Below are positions 39,801 through 47,800 of a DNA stretch of 64,000 bases, one piece after another. The notes beneath the pieces were generated by a model, which saw only the letters and a program-made list of their open reading frames with translations, was not told the origin of the DNA and searched no databases. The stretch is from Certhia americana (taxonomy: Eukaryota > Chordata > Aves > Passeriformes > Certhiidae): NCBI GenBank assembly GCA_018697195.1, contig CM031873.1, forward strand, positions 5,023,063-5,087,062, written 5' to 3'. How positions within the stretch are numbered: the stretch's first letter is position 1; every line of letters begins with the position of its first letter. Position numbers and translations under genes: made by a program.

Positions 39801-39837
39801 ACTTTTCCTGCTGAGTCTTGGATCGTGAAGGAGGCAT
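361..39837 (-). CDS. MYO15B: MYO15B, unconventional myosin-XVB (60 exons, 3' end outside window)
   Basis: Actin-based motor of class XV. Sixty exons join in a single open frame of 9,773 nt (about 3,258 codons) from an ATG at 39,837 to a split codon at 361. Domain order is N-terminal extension (1-988), motor (about 1005-1665), IQ neck (about 1662-1750), MyTH4 (about 1771-1985), FERM-like segment, Pro/Lys-rich linker (about 2137-2593), FERM continuation (2593-2803), SH3 (about 2806-2870), MyTH4 (about 2895-3103) and the start of the last FERM (3104 on). This order is specific to class XV. The B paralogue is chosen because LLGL2 lies upstream on the same strand, and because the first large exon is Lys/Glu/Ser-rich rather than proline-rich as in MYO15A. 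I see no frameshift or premature stop, so the gene looks functional. All introns are GT-AG except one GC-AG. MYO15A is the alternative identity; class XV itself is close to certain. Confidence 0.87.
1912..4425 (-). CDS. MYO15B: MYO15B second MyTH4 domain
   Basis: Seven exons: 4,313-4,425; 4,146-4,206; 3,829-3,901; 3,401-3,477; 2,952-3,028; 2,251-2,381; 1,912-2,006. Landmarks are [93 protein letters not shown] and [19 protein letters not shown]. The last motif is the conserved MyTH4-FERM junction of class XV. In the family, the terminal MyTH4-FERM pair binds cargo such as whirlin for MYO15A; partners of MYO15B are not established. Residues about 2895-3103. Confidence 0.94.
4689..5241 (-). CDS. 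MYO15B: MYO15B SH3 domain
   Basis: Two exons, 5,130-5,241 and 4,689-4,849. The sequence reads [19 protein letters not shown], then [25 protein letters not shown] and [12 protein letters not shown]. This has the usual SH3 layout: an ALxxY-like first strand, an acidic RT loop, KKGDLI, the GW(x)FG tryptophan and an FPxxLV end. The last motif normally carries tyrosine (FPxxYV) and has leucine here, and the first motif is ALRSY rather than ALYDY. Binding to proline-rich ligands may therefore be altered or lost. The intron splits the domain just before the conserved tryptophan. Confidence 0.93.
5373..7879 (-). CDS. MYO15B: MYO15B FERM continuation (F2/F3-like lobes) before SH3
   Basis: Six exons: 7,764-7,879; 7,170-7,229; 6,856-6,931; 6,255-6,373; 5,924-6,042; 5,373-5,514. 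Characteristic stretches are [68 protein letters not shown] and [15 protein letters not shown], ending [14 protein letters not shown]. These resemble the F2 and PH-like F3 lobes of a FERM domain. The donor after the first of these exons is GAG|GTTCAG, a weak site, but it gives the conserved LRKEVFYP junction. Residues about 2593-2803. Confidence 0.9.
7723..7734 (+). repeat. C12 homopolymer
   Basis: Twelve consecutive C in the intron 7,230-7,763. A simple low-complexity tract, likely length-variable. Confidence 0.95.
7880..9285. other. MYO15B intron, 1.4 kb
   Basis: AT-rich spacer between the linker and the FERM continuation. I see no exon, repeat family or RNA gene in it. Confidence 0.6.
9286..14448 (-). 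CDS. MYO15B: MYO15B Pro/Met/Gln/Lys-rich linker between MyTH4 and FERM continuation
   Basis: Nine exons: 14,361-14,448; 12,890-13,000; 12,626-12,720; 11,833-12,054; 11,258-11,354; 10,646-10,909; 10,210-10,399; 10,002-10,092; 9,286-9,493. The content changes along the linker. It starts Met/Pro-rich ([16 protein letters not shown]), then has a Gln stretch with six consecutive Q, then an acidic [15 protein letters not shown] box and [15 protein letters not shown] Lys/Glu helix built from a 24-bp minisatellite follows, then Pro/Lys-rich [39 protein letters not shown] and [15 protein letters not shown]. Several short boxes match class XV family conservation and are probably docking sites. The rest looks disordered. 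Exon phases are consistent throughout. A tempting 34-nt exon at 13,931-13,964 does not fit. Confidence 0.85.
10680..10823 (-). repeat. 24-bp coding minisatellite in MYO15B linker
   Basis: The core CTTCTCCAGCTCCTC (plus strand) recurs exactly every 24 bp at 10,683, 10,707, 10,731, 10,755, 10,779 and 10,803. On the coding strand each unit encodes an [12 protein letters not shown] octapeptide. The array therefore makes a highly charged, probably helical Lys/Glu rod inside the exon 10,646-10,909. Units differ only by A/G changes, which points to recent tandem duplication. Confidence 0.95.
12003..12020 (-). repeat. CAG run encoding six glutamines in MYO15B
   Basis: A CTG run on the plus strand reads as consecutive CAG codons in the exon 11,833-12,054 ([15 protein letters not shown]). 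It is short, so it should be stable, but copy number could vary between individuals. Confidence 0.8.
13001..14360. other. MYO15B intron, 1.36 kb
   Basis: Contains only a pseudo-exon-like 34-nt interval (13,931-13,964) rejected on phase. The flanking exons 14,361-14,448 and 12,890-13,000 join directly in phase 1, giving [13 protein letters not shown]. Confidence 0.6.
14632..15799 (-). CDS. MYO15B: MYO15B first FERM-like segment (F1-like lobe)
   Basis: Four exons: 15,727-15,799; 15,091-15,297; 14,920-14,999; 14,632-14,729. They follow MyTH4 with [20 protein letters not shown], then [20 protein letters not shown] and [12 protein letters not shown], which fits an F1 ubiquitin-like lobe after MyTH4. 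The exons then become proline-rich ([19 protein letters not shown]) and lead to [20 protein letters not shown]. The rest of the FERM resumes only after the long linker, near residue 2593, as in MYO15A where the first FERM is interrupted. Phases 2, 2, 1 and 0 match throughout. Confidence 0.85.
16477..20544 (-). CDS. MYO15B: MYO15B first MyTH4 domain
   Basis: Five exons: 20,487-20,544; 18,781-18,911; 18,580-18,675; 16,737-16,972; 16,477-16,655. The first encodes [20 protein letters not shown], the conserved lead-in found in class XV and VII myosin tails. The next gives [20 protein letters not shown]. The core follows with [40 protein letters not shown] and [20 protein letters not shown]. MyTH4 domains bind microtubules or cargo in a supramodule with FERM. 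Residues are about 1752-1985. Introns of about 1.6 kb flank the second and third exons and hold nothing recognisable. Confidence 0.93.
16973..18579. other. MYO15B intron, 1.6 kb
   Basis: AT-rich intron inside the first MyTH4 domain. No recognisable repeat or exon was seen. A similar empty intron lies at 18,912-20,486. Confidence 0.6.
20545..24233. other. Long MYO15B intron (3.7 kb) between IQ neck and MyTH4
   Basis: The flanking exons both meet at phase 0, so they can join directly. The intron contains the purine tract at about 22,114-22,195 and otherwise nothing recognisable. An extra in-frame exon extending the neck could hide here. Confidence 0.5.
22114..22195 (+). repeat. Purine-rich GA/GGA imperfect repeat
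   Basis: About 80 bp made almost wholly of A and G, with GGGGAAAAGAGGATGA-like imperfect units. A polypurine tract able in principle to form triplex DNA; no function is evident. Confidence 0.8.
24234..24660 (-). CDS. MYO15B: MYO15B neck: IQ motifs (light-chain binding)
   Basis: Two exons, 24,485-24,660 and 24,234-24,327. The first starts with [16 protein letters not shown], the end of the converter/lever-arm junction. It then carries two IQ-like motifs, [17 protein letters not shown] and [14 protein letters not shown], which bind calmodulin-family light chains. The second exon ([20 protein letters not shown], then [11 protein letters not shown]) may hold a weak third motif. The exon phases (2 then 0) connect to the motor and to the next exon, nearly 3.7 kb away at 20,487-20,544. 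A further small exon in that long intron cannot be excluded. Confidence 0.9.
25122..29754 (-). CDS. MYO15B: MYO15B motor domain, C-terminal half (switch II, relay, converter)
   Basis: Twelve exons: 29,593-29,754; 29,097-29,210; 28,630-28,688; 28,433-28,556; 27,963-28,058; 27,282-27,413; 26,993-27,118; 26,449-26,526; 25,979-26,127; 25,840-25,885; 25,345-25,469; 25,122-25,239. Landmarks are switch II DIHGFE (residues 1366-1371), the relay region, [36 protein letters not shown], the SH1-type helix [12 protein letters not shown] and the [17 protein letters not shown] converter entry. Conserved motor features run to the end of the head, so this is not a degenerate motor. The exon at 25,979-26,127 could also be split by a GT at 26,087, but that intron would be under 50 nt and the exon stays open, so one exon is preferred. 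This adds a Gly/Arg-rich stretch ([11 protein letters not shown]) near the actin-binding surface. Confidence 0.92.
29990..30830. other. CpG-richer segment ending in A30, possible old retro-insertion
   Basis: Lies in the intron 29,755-31,325. It has more CpG than its surroundings (for example around 30,010-30,170 and 30,590-30,740) and ends in a 30-nt A run at 30,789-30,818 followed by further A/T-rich runs. This could be an LTR or another retrotransposed sequence, but no coding match or clear terminal repeats were recognised. Confidence 0.3.
30789..30818 (+). repeat. A30 homopolymer
   Basis: Thirty consecutive A, followed by TTTTAAAAAATTAAAATTTG and a further A run. Could be a retro-insertion tail on the plus strand or a simple expansion. 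Confidence 0.95.
31161..31194 (+). repeat. 17-bp tandem duplication
   Basis: TATGAGAAGGAGCAGAG occurs twice head to tail (31,161-31,177 and 31,178-31,194) with no mismatch, in the intron before the exon 29,593-29,754. Replication slippage is the simplest explanation. Confidence 0.95.
31326..35597 (-). CDS. MYO15B: MYO15B motor domain, N-terminal half (P-loop, switch I)
   Basis: Seven exons: 35,534-35,597; 34,703-34,812; 34,214-34,288; 33,734-33,830; 33,078-33,181; 31,901-31,964; 31,326-31,439. They encode the start of the myosin head: [20 protein letters not shown], then the ATP-binding P-loop GHSGSGKT (residues 1093-1100), switch [10 protein letters not shown] (1143-1151), and [11 protein letters not shown] followed by [13 protein letters not shown]. 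The P-loop lysine and threonine and the switch I serines and arginine are present, so nucleotide binding looks possible. The usual glutamate after the first P-loop glycine is histidine. Every exon has a canonical acceptor and a GT donor, and the phases match from exon to exon. Two CR1 fragments and an old CR1-like element lie in the introns. Confidence 0.93.
32180..32859 (+). mobile_element. Old CR1-like LINE, 3' UTR region (sense on plus strand)
   Basis: Diverged, but its pieces occur in the order known from the 3' end of an ancient amniote CR1 lineage (recalled, not searched). GCAAATGAAACCTGCTGTAG comes with ATAAATGTGAAGTGATG near 32,380-32,420. A TATTTTTCACAGAAC block sits at about 32,593. 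GCCATTCTTATGTTCTTA is the terminal motif at 32,841-32,858. It sits in the intron 31,965-33,077 of MYO15B, antisense to the gene. The start is approximate. High divergence suggests an old insertion. Confidence 0.6.
32881..32916 (+). repeat. 18-bp tandem duplication
   Basis: TAAGATCTGTTCTTTTTC is present twice in direct succession, just beyond the end of the CR1-like element. Exact copies imply a recent local duplication. Confidence 0.95.
33273..33290 (+). repeat. A18 homopolymer
   Basis: Eighteen A in the intron between the P-loop and switch I exons. No flanking retroelement was recognised. Confidence 0.95.
34421..34527 (-). mobile_element. CR1 LINE 3' fragment
   Basis: Begins AATCACAGAATGGTTTGGG and continues into the ACCTTAAAGACCATCTC block, the reverse complement of the avian CR1 3' terminus, so the element points along the minus strand. 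About 105 bp, truncated, in the MYO15B intron 34,289-34,702. Confidence 0.85.
35681..35775 (-). mobile_element. CR1 LINE 3' fragment (variant subfamily)
   Basis: GAATCACAGAATAGTCTGAG, then TTGGAAGGGACCCACAAGG and ATCACGTAGTCCAGTTC, is the reverse complement of the 3' end of a CR1 subfamily with the 'cctaagtgaatggcc' continuation. It is 5'-truncated as CR1 copies usually are and lies in the intron before the pre-motor exon. Confidence 0.8.
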
Positions 39838-39880
39838 TTCCTCAGGATTCAGGAATATATGAGGGCTTATCTTGACTCAC
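36737..39880 (-). CDS. MYO15B: MYO15B exons 1-2 of CDS: giant N-terminal extension and pre-motor junction
   Basis: Coding exons 36,874-39,837 (2,964 nt, 988 codons) and 36,737-36,798 (62 nt). The start ATG at 39,837 has a purine at -3 (GAGGAAATG). It is the first ATG after an in-frame TGA at 39,877-39,879, just inside an acceptor-like AG at 39,881-39,882, so about 43 nt of 5' UTR share this exon and earlier UTR exons are expected. The protein is highly charged. Residues 1-160 are rich in Lys/Arg, about 240-300 is an acidic serine-rich stretch with an EEKSSS repeat, and residues 685-745 form a basic segment with alternating hydrophobics. No known domain is recognised and it is probably largely disordered. 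A similarly placed giant exon exists in MYO15A but is proline-rich there. The second exon leads into the motor with [10 protein letters not shown]. Splice phases are 0 and 2. Confidence 0.85.
39838..39880 (-). promoter_or_regulatory. MYO15B 5' UTR segment and start context
   Basis: Forty-three nt lie between an acceptor-like TTTCCTTTCATAG (minus strand, AG at 39,882-39,881) and the ATG. An in-frame TGA at 39,877-39,879 blocks N-terminal extension within this exon. No promoter or CpG island was recognised upstream, so the transcription start should lie at a separate exon. Confidence 0.5.
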
Positions 39881-40095
39881 CTATGAAAGGAAACATTGTG
39901 CATTTTGAAATAATCTACAAAGGGAAGACAGATGCTCCTGAGCACGAATTTACCTTGTTTCTGTGGAGCCAAATAAAAGTTTGCAGAGCCTTGCCTGTGC
40001 AGTACCAAACTGACTGCCCTGTTCCAGGTTGATCTCTGGCTTATTTTGTCACAATTTTGTCACACTCTGATTTTCTTCTTCTATTAAAAACATAC

Positions 40096-40190
40096 CAGCA
40101 TAGAATATGATGACCTGGAAGGGACCCATCAGGATCATCCAAGTCTGACTCCTGCACCTGCACAGGATACCCCAAGAATCCCATCATTAG
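40096..40190 (-). mobile_element. CR1 LINE 3' fragment
   Basis: The block GACCTGGAAGGGACCCATCA, then GGATCATCCAAGTCTGACTC and ACAGGATACCCCAAGAATC, is the reverse complement of a known avian CR1 3' UTR type. It is short and diverged, 5'-truncated, and intergenic, about 250 bp upstream of the MYO15B coding start. Confidence 0.75.
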
Positions 40191-41759
40191 GCAATGTACC
40201 CACGATTTTCTACAGCTGACAAAGGTTTGGACACACTGTAGTTCAAGACAGAATGATTATTTTATTTCAGTTTCTGTTTCTCCAATATCCTTCTCTGTGC
40301 TGAAGAAGAGAGGAACACATCTAATGATTTATATGAAATAAATGTCAGAAGCAAACACTACATCTCAACATAACATCTCATCATAACATCTCCACTCAAC
40401 TGCCCCTGAGTGCACTGTCATTCCCTGGCAGTATGGAAAGTGTTCATTCTCCCAGGTGTTAAGCTGTATATTTCTTTATCTTTCCTCTAATCATATGCAT
40501 GGAATAAAGTATAAAGTGCTGAAAGGATTGGTCCTGATCTTTCAGGCTGATGCAAAATATCACTTCTACCCTTTCCAGCTATCAAAACCCTTTATTTTAT
40601 GAGTCAACCTCTTGCTGCTTCAGACATCCCACTGGGACCTCTCTGAGTGAATGAAGTGCTGATGGCAGAGCCTGGGTGTGGGTCCCCAACACCAAACCAC
40701 AAATCAGTAAGAGCACAACTGAAAGGAAATGATGGATCAGAGAAATGAAAACTTGGAGGTGAGTGGATGAGGAGAATGGGACTAAGGTATAAATCTTACA
40801 GCAAGAAAATCCATCACTCTGCAACATCTTCCCCCCCCAAAAAAAAATATAAAAAGGCTCTTGTTGAGGCTATTTGGGACTATCTTGGAAATTACTTTAC
40901 CCAATGATGGGCAGGGAACAAACCAGCCCATGGAACAGGGCTGATATATTTGGTCCTCTCATCTTTTTCTCTGTTAAAGTCTTCTCTCCATTTTCCCCTT
41001 TTTCTTTCTGTTTGTGTTTCAGCCAATTCTGTGGATTCTCTACAGGCAGAAGAGAAACTTCCAGCCATCACAAATTTACAAATTCTGTCAGTGGGTAATA
41101 GAGGATGGAGCAGTCAAGATTTTGTTACTGATTCCTCCTAACTCCACCAAGCGTTAAATTACTTAATAGCTGAAATCCAGCATCTGGAAGCCTCTAGTGA
41201 CTTATTAGAATATTATGGGATGCTGGCAATATATTTACCTGACACTCTGACCCTGCACCCCAGTGGCCATGGGTGCAATGATTGTACACAGGCTACAAAC
41301 CCTTTTTGGCAAAGGTTTCCTGGAATTTCCATCCACTGGCATCTCCCTGCACCAGGGAATGGGATGGAGGAAAAGCACATGGTCAAGATTGCAATTAGGC
41401 AAGCTTTAGAAGCTTTAAACCTTTACAGCTGCTATAAAGTCCAACAAGGAATGAGAATTTTTAGCACTTAGTACCTCAGGAAAGATGGATATCCAGCCAC
41501 TCTCCATAATATCTTATGACCTGATTGCAGACTGAAACTTGTCCAAGTGAAATTACAAGTTATTAAAATAAATTTTTTGAAAAAAGGCCAGTAAAAAGTA
41601 CATTCCAGTACTCTGCAAGCAACTCTGTAAGAAACCACTCAGTGAATCAAAAAGTTTGTCTCACCTCAGTCACTCCAAGGGCAGACAAACCACATTTGAG
41701 ATTTCCACAGGAAGGATGATGCTCTAAGAAAAGCACATTAGGTGTGTATAATGATGCTG

Positions 41760-41886
41760 TTTTCCCCGTTGCAGATTGTTCTGTGGTGAAGAACAGCACA
41801 GGGGTTTTATTGCAAATGTTGGTTGCTTTTCTGTACCACCTATTTTGTGCTGTTCTTCACCACAGAACAATCTGCAATGGGGAAAA
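41760..41886. repeat. Near-perfect 41-bp inverted repeat (hairpin)
   Basis: The left arm 41,760-41,800 and right arm 41,846-41,886 are reverse complements at 40 of 41 positions, around a 45-nt spacer. The single exception (41,768 G opposite 41,878 T) would be a G-U pair in plus-strand RNA and a C-A mismatch in minus-strand RNA. No gene was recognised at the site. It could be a foldback element, a recent inverted duplication or a transcribed hairpin. Confidence 0.95.
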
Positions 41887-44800
41887 ACATCATCTTCCTT
41901 TCCCCCAGCTGCTACTCTGATACTGAAGCAAAAAGCTGCTGCCCTGAAAGCAGCTACCTACAGTTAAGGGTTCCCCAACAATTGTGTCCTTAGGGTTCCA
42001 TCTAAACTTGCTTTTTTTTTTGTTCTGGTCTAAAGTTGCTTTTGTTCAAACCCTCCTGGACACTCTGCACAGTGCTGAGTTCATTTCTTAACACCAATCC
42101 TCTTCCCTCCCTCTCTTTGAACAGGACTATCATACCTGTAGGTGCCTGGTCACCTCATTTCAGCCCCCCCTCACTACTGGCCTAGATCTCTAAATCCTGC
42201 AACAAGACTTTTGTTACTGAGATTAATGGCAGCTGAATTAGACCCTAAATCCTTAGTACAGAATAGTTGCTAATATTCTGTCTTCCTGGGGGCTTAAAGT
42301 TGATTCAGCTCCTCTACAGTGCCAAATGCAGGGGAAAGTAATAATGAAAAGTCTGCTTTTATGTGCTGTTTATAGATAGTCATGTGTCTGCAGAGCTAAA
42401 GCCTTCCACAAAACAAAAATGCTGAAATTCTTGGATGAGGAGGAAAGTGAGGAACACTGCCCAAATTTGAAAGGAGCTTAGACACAGGAGTTTGGTTTGA
42501 CTCACTGTAAAGACAGGACCCCAAACTGAATCTGGGTTAGAAAGTGAAAAACTGGAGTTCACAATTCTTCAGAGACAGAGTTTTAGAGCAGATTGGTTTG
42601 TAACACCACTGTTATTACTGGGAATGGGAAGATGAATCATTGTTTATATAAACAATTCCTTTGACATCAGACCTGCTCTGATTAACTGTCCTGGACCATC
42701 TGCCTGCTGGACACACTGCAGCAGGTGAAAGGTGCTGCTCATCAGTTTTTCAGTTCCCCTCACAAAATCAACCTAAATCACCTCACCTAAATCACTACAG
42801 GAAAAAGAACAATTCAATGGCATTCTCCCTTTTTAGAAGAAATGAGAATAACTCACATCAGAGAAAGGAGATTCTCAGTGCTGTCAAGAATCACCACATA
42901 AAACTCCAGATAAAAAGAAGAGCAGAAAGCTTACGCTGCTATTTTAAAACCAACAGGGAATTGTCTGTCTTCCCTGAGCACAGTGGATTCTCCCAACTCG
43001 TACAGACCTGTTTGGTACTTAATTCTTAAGTTTCTCTTTTCATTCACTGTACAAATTGCTCAAACCCCTTCTTTTATCACTCTGCACAGTAATTTTTTTG
43101 TAACATACCTACACTGATTCCAGTGAGCTGTTCCGTACCTGGATCACAGGTCACATCCGTGCAATGGTAACATATTCCCTCTCCCATGCCTTGTTTCCAT
43201 GCAGCCCAGGGTCTGTTCCAGAGTTCTTGTAAGCCTGCCCATCTGTGGAGTCTAACAGGGATTCTGGCTGGGCTGTGCCCCAAGAGCAGATAATTACACG
43301 TATATGGAAGGAAAGTGGCATCAATAATTCAAGCTTTCTCATGGTACCTTTTGAACTCTGCAACCAGCAATATCAGCAGCTGGCTTGCAGAGTTTGGGAT
43401 AAAAGAAGGGGTGGGATTTCACCTAGATCAGGGTAGGATGTGGTATGATTAGGTTCACCCCCAAAGAAAGACTGAAAGGGTCAATTCCAAAACCAAAACA
43501 CATCTCTTGCTATAATGCAAGAGGCTACCAGACAAGGCACAGTGAAAACTACCTAAAAAGAAGCTTAGGCCATTGAAAAGAATTAAATCATAGGCCCCTT
43601 TCTTCTGCAGCCCTGGAGTTTTATTCCAGGGAGCCAAGCACAGATAGCTCAGCCTCTGCTCTCTCCTTGCCAATACCAAGCTCTGCTGAAGCAGAAAAGC
43701 AGTTTCCAGCTCAGCACTGAAAAGACAGCAAAACTGGCACCATTTTTGCCCTCATTATGCCTAAATCTCAGTCCAAATCAAGCAGTATGACTAAATCTCC
43801 TTTCAACTCAAATTTCCAAATAAAGTAGTTCTCCATTTGCAGACAGGCCAAGGTTACTCACAGCCAGGTTTTATATCCATGAAACTCTGTTTAATTCAGG
43901 GATGATTTTGCCCAGCCTGGGTTGTTCTCAAGAAATCAGGTAACAGAGGAGGAACAATTGCTCAGTGTGAGCTGTACATGCAGCCTCCCTCTGCTCTCCC
44001 CAGGCTCCAAAGGGACAGTGCAGAGAGAGCAGGATTTCACTTCTCTGAGGATTTCCTTGGCTCTGTAAGTTATCCTGCCCCCTCCCAAAAATCCTTTCCA
44101 GAGGGTCTGGAGATTAAACAAAATGAACTCAGGTCTGGCCAGCCACCAGAACAAGTGACCCAAACATGAAATGTGGTAAGATTTTAGATGCTTTGCAGCA
44201 TTAGCTTGGGTGTGACCTGTTTGTCCATCTCCTTCCAAGCGCCCCTCGATATTATGTTCTGTACCTTGAGGACTCTTACATTAAGAAGCAAAGATAAAAA
44301 CTGGGGGTTGAGCTGGAGGACTCAAGAAACATTTTACCTGAGATTTCTGTCCCTGGATCCTCCACTTCTCTTAGTTCACAGGAATGACTCTGTAGAGCAA
44401 GAGTGTAGTTAATTATTTCATCATGTTCTTTTATTAACTGTCCACAAATAACTCTCTGCAGAAAAGAGAAATCTCTCCTGTAAAGCCCAGAATGACTGAT
44501 GGCATCTGCATCATTAATTCCTTGATGAATTTTGGAGAAAAGCCCCTGGCCTCTTAGCTCTAAGCTTCTAATGTGCATATGTGTGTGTGGCAGGGAGGAG
44601 AAGCTGCTCTGAAAAATTCAACTCTTGATGAGGAAATACCTCTAACAAACTCCATCAGCATCAGCTGGAGACTCTTCAAGGCTCTGCATAGTCCGGGCAG
44701 CACTGGAGCTGCTGCTTTGATTTATGTGATTTGTAAGGAGCCTCAGATATCTGGGTTTCACCCTAGGATGGCTGAGATGAAGCCACTGATCACTTCTACT

Positions 44801-47800
44801 TCAGACTCCTGTCTGCTTTGAGCTACCTAGGATGAGAAAGGTTAAACTGGTGCTGTGCAGATACTCCCTCCCCACCCCTGTCTCCAGCCTGGCTGTCCCA
44901 GCACCTCTAACCTGAATTCTCTGTACAGACTGAACACATTTGTTTGCCTTTTTAAGTGCTCCTGGCAAGATGCTGACAGTTGGTTCATATCTCATTAAGG
45001 GAGAGGGAGATAAGCACCAGGAAAGATGAAACCCTTCCAGGTTTCAGCTTCAGATCCCCAAGTGGACTGGATAGTGGAGTTTCCTAAAGATTTCTTCATT
45101 TATGCAAAATACCAGGTCCTTTCAGCCAGAATACAGCCATTATGATTTTTAAAGTTATTAGAGAGTGATAAAACACCAGAATCATCTTTTCACTGCAAAT
45201 TTTGCTTAAGTCAATTACATAAAATAAAAGCTTTTGATGCTGTTGCATAAAGGAGACATGGAAAGGTAACTCCATTTTAAAATATTATTAAAACACACAA
45301 ACAAAAGAGTAGAAATTGGCAGTGATTGAACAGAGAAATTACACATTGCATAAATTCCCAACCACTTTGTTTGGTTGGTAATAACTCAGGTAAAGAGATT
45401 GGTCAAAGCTACTCTTAGGAACATCTGTTTTTAAGATTAAACTCCCTAAATGTATAAATAGGGTTTCCTTTCTGTTTGACTCCACAGCAAGTAGAATTGA
45501 CAATCCAGTCAGGACCCTGAAGCCTATAAAACTTGTTTAAAAATGTATCTATTTAATGTATTTCTCCTCCTTCCTCCCACTCCCCATTGCATTAACATGA
45601 AATATCTCCACTCTTGCTTCCATATCATATGCTGCCTCATATTGACAGAAAATATTCTCCTTTGAGCCTGTACCCCAGGCTACTGAGAGAGAATTCTTGA
45701 CCTCTCATTCCTGACCTCTCTCTGTTTCAAACTTGTAAGGGCTCTGCTGCCTTCTTCCAGCTATTTTAAGATGAGCCAAAAGGTCTCCAAGGGCCTCTTC
45801 CCCAGCCATAACCCGAGGAAGCCAAATAAAATATTCATGATTGCAAGGAGAGACCAAAACAATTAAGTTACATAGGTTTGAAAACAGCCCACTTAAATAT
45901 TTCAGGAGCACTTTGTTGCCCAATTGCCTGCTGTTCAGCAGGGCTGGATGATCCTGTTACACTGCAAGGCAGTGTCCTGTGGCCCCATCCCAGGGGTCAG
46001 ACACAGCCCCAGGCTCTGGGCAGGGATGGACCCGATCTGGGTGAGCTGAAGGACTCTGCCCTGTGCTAAGACACGGCTCAGACTTCTCCCTTCTAATCCC
46101 CTGAGTGACCTCTGTGTGTCTAAAAGGGGCAAACCGAGAAGGTGAGGCCAGTCAAGCCTACAGTAAATTCAGTCCTGGTTTGGCAGCACCAGTTTGGTAA
46201 CACTGGTGAGTTCCTGGTAGAGCAGGGCCAGCAGCAGCAACTCTGGCATGGGCAGCAGCCAGAAACAAGCCCATGGGTCATCCCACTGCTGCTGTGTACT
46301 GCTCTGGGACTCAGGATGTGATGGTTGTACTTTATTTTTACTGAGCACACTGAGGAACCTGGGGGGCCTCAAATGAGCTGTCCTTGCTCTCCTTCCCTGT
46401 TTCTGCATAGCTGGGAACCATGGATTTGATAGAGAATTCCTCTGAGTCATTGAAATCCCCTGGATTTAAACTGGGTTTCAACCCAATTATACATGAAAGC
46501 AAGAGGCTTTTTAGTGGTGGGGGTGGGCTACAGCCCCCAGGGCTGTTCTCCCATGGGAAATGAGTGCTCTGCAGAAAGCAGCTGAGCCCCCAAAGTACAA
46601 ATCAAAGGTTCAAAGTGGAATGTCAGATTGTGCAGACTGAAATGATTACACCCAGGTAGTTGAAAATCCCCAGCAGATTCTAATAAGCTTGCAGAGATAA
46701 AGGTAGAAGGAATCATGCAGCTAAGGGTGAGGTCTCATGTTACCAAACTGACTTTATGGGGCCACTCCTTCCTGCCAGTGTCTTCTATATTCCCCAGCTG
46801 TTTCCTTTGCACCAGTGCTGGTAGTCACCTCAGTGCAATTTGATTTTTACAGGTAAGTTGACCTAATGCTGAGCTTCCTCCTAAATGAGCGCCCTGCTTG
46901 CCTGGAATTGTTCTTGCTGGTTATTCCCTTATTCCAGATCAAAAGGCATTAGTTAGTTAAAAATTAAATTTAAAAGCACAAATAGGAACACAAGAGAAGA
47001 AAGGGAGCAGGAGCGAGCAACACAGGAGGGCAGCATGGACCTAAGCCACAAAGGTGAAACTCTTTTGGAGCTCCTGAACTCTGGGAAGGAATGAGGAGGA
47101 GGGTATAGGAAGGCCACTGTACCTGGAAGAAAGTTTGGTTTGGAAACTTGGACAGAGACTCTGTCAAAACCAGATTATCCTATAGTGGAATACAAAGTTT
47201 CATGAGATAATGGGCCACACACATTTTTTATGTCCTGTGATATTGTCTTTACAGTTTTGAGGCACAGGCACTGTTGTTTTGCTTTGCTACTGAAGATCTA
47301 AAACAAACTGGGAGCTGTTTGCTGAGCCAGCCATTTGAAGACAATCAAAGACTCTTCTCAAAGGGACTGCTTCCAAAACTTGACATTTATTTTATAGGAT
47401 GACAAACATTTTCTCTCGTTTAATATTAACTACCCTGTATTGTATGCTCTGTTCCACTGCAGATAATTTAACTCCTTTAATCTTCTGTAGATAGATCCCT
47501 CCTCATTTTATGAGAGGTCTCACCTCTCCCTGTGCACAGGAGAGATCCTTGCATAAATCTCTCTCAACAGATATCACTGTGACAAGGAAATGGTTTATAG
47601 AATTTGAGTCACTTCCATGCAGGATACATTCCAATGGAAAGTTCTTTCTGTGTATAAGCAGCTCCAGAACAAGCACATCAGTGACCAAGTTCACCTGAAG
47701 AATCAAGCCTGGTCAGAATTATGAAACAAGAAGTGATCACAGCTACTTTCTGTTGGTACCTGCATCCCATGTTATTAATTAATGAGGCACATGGAGCTCT

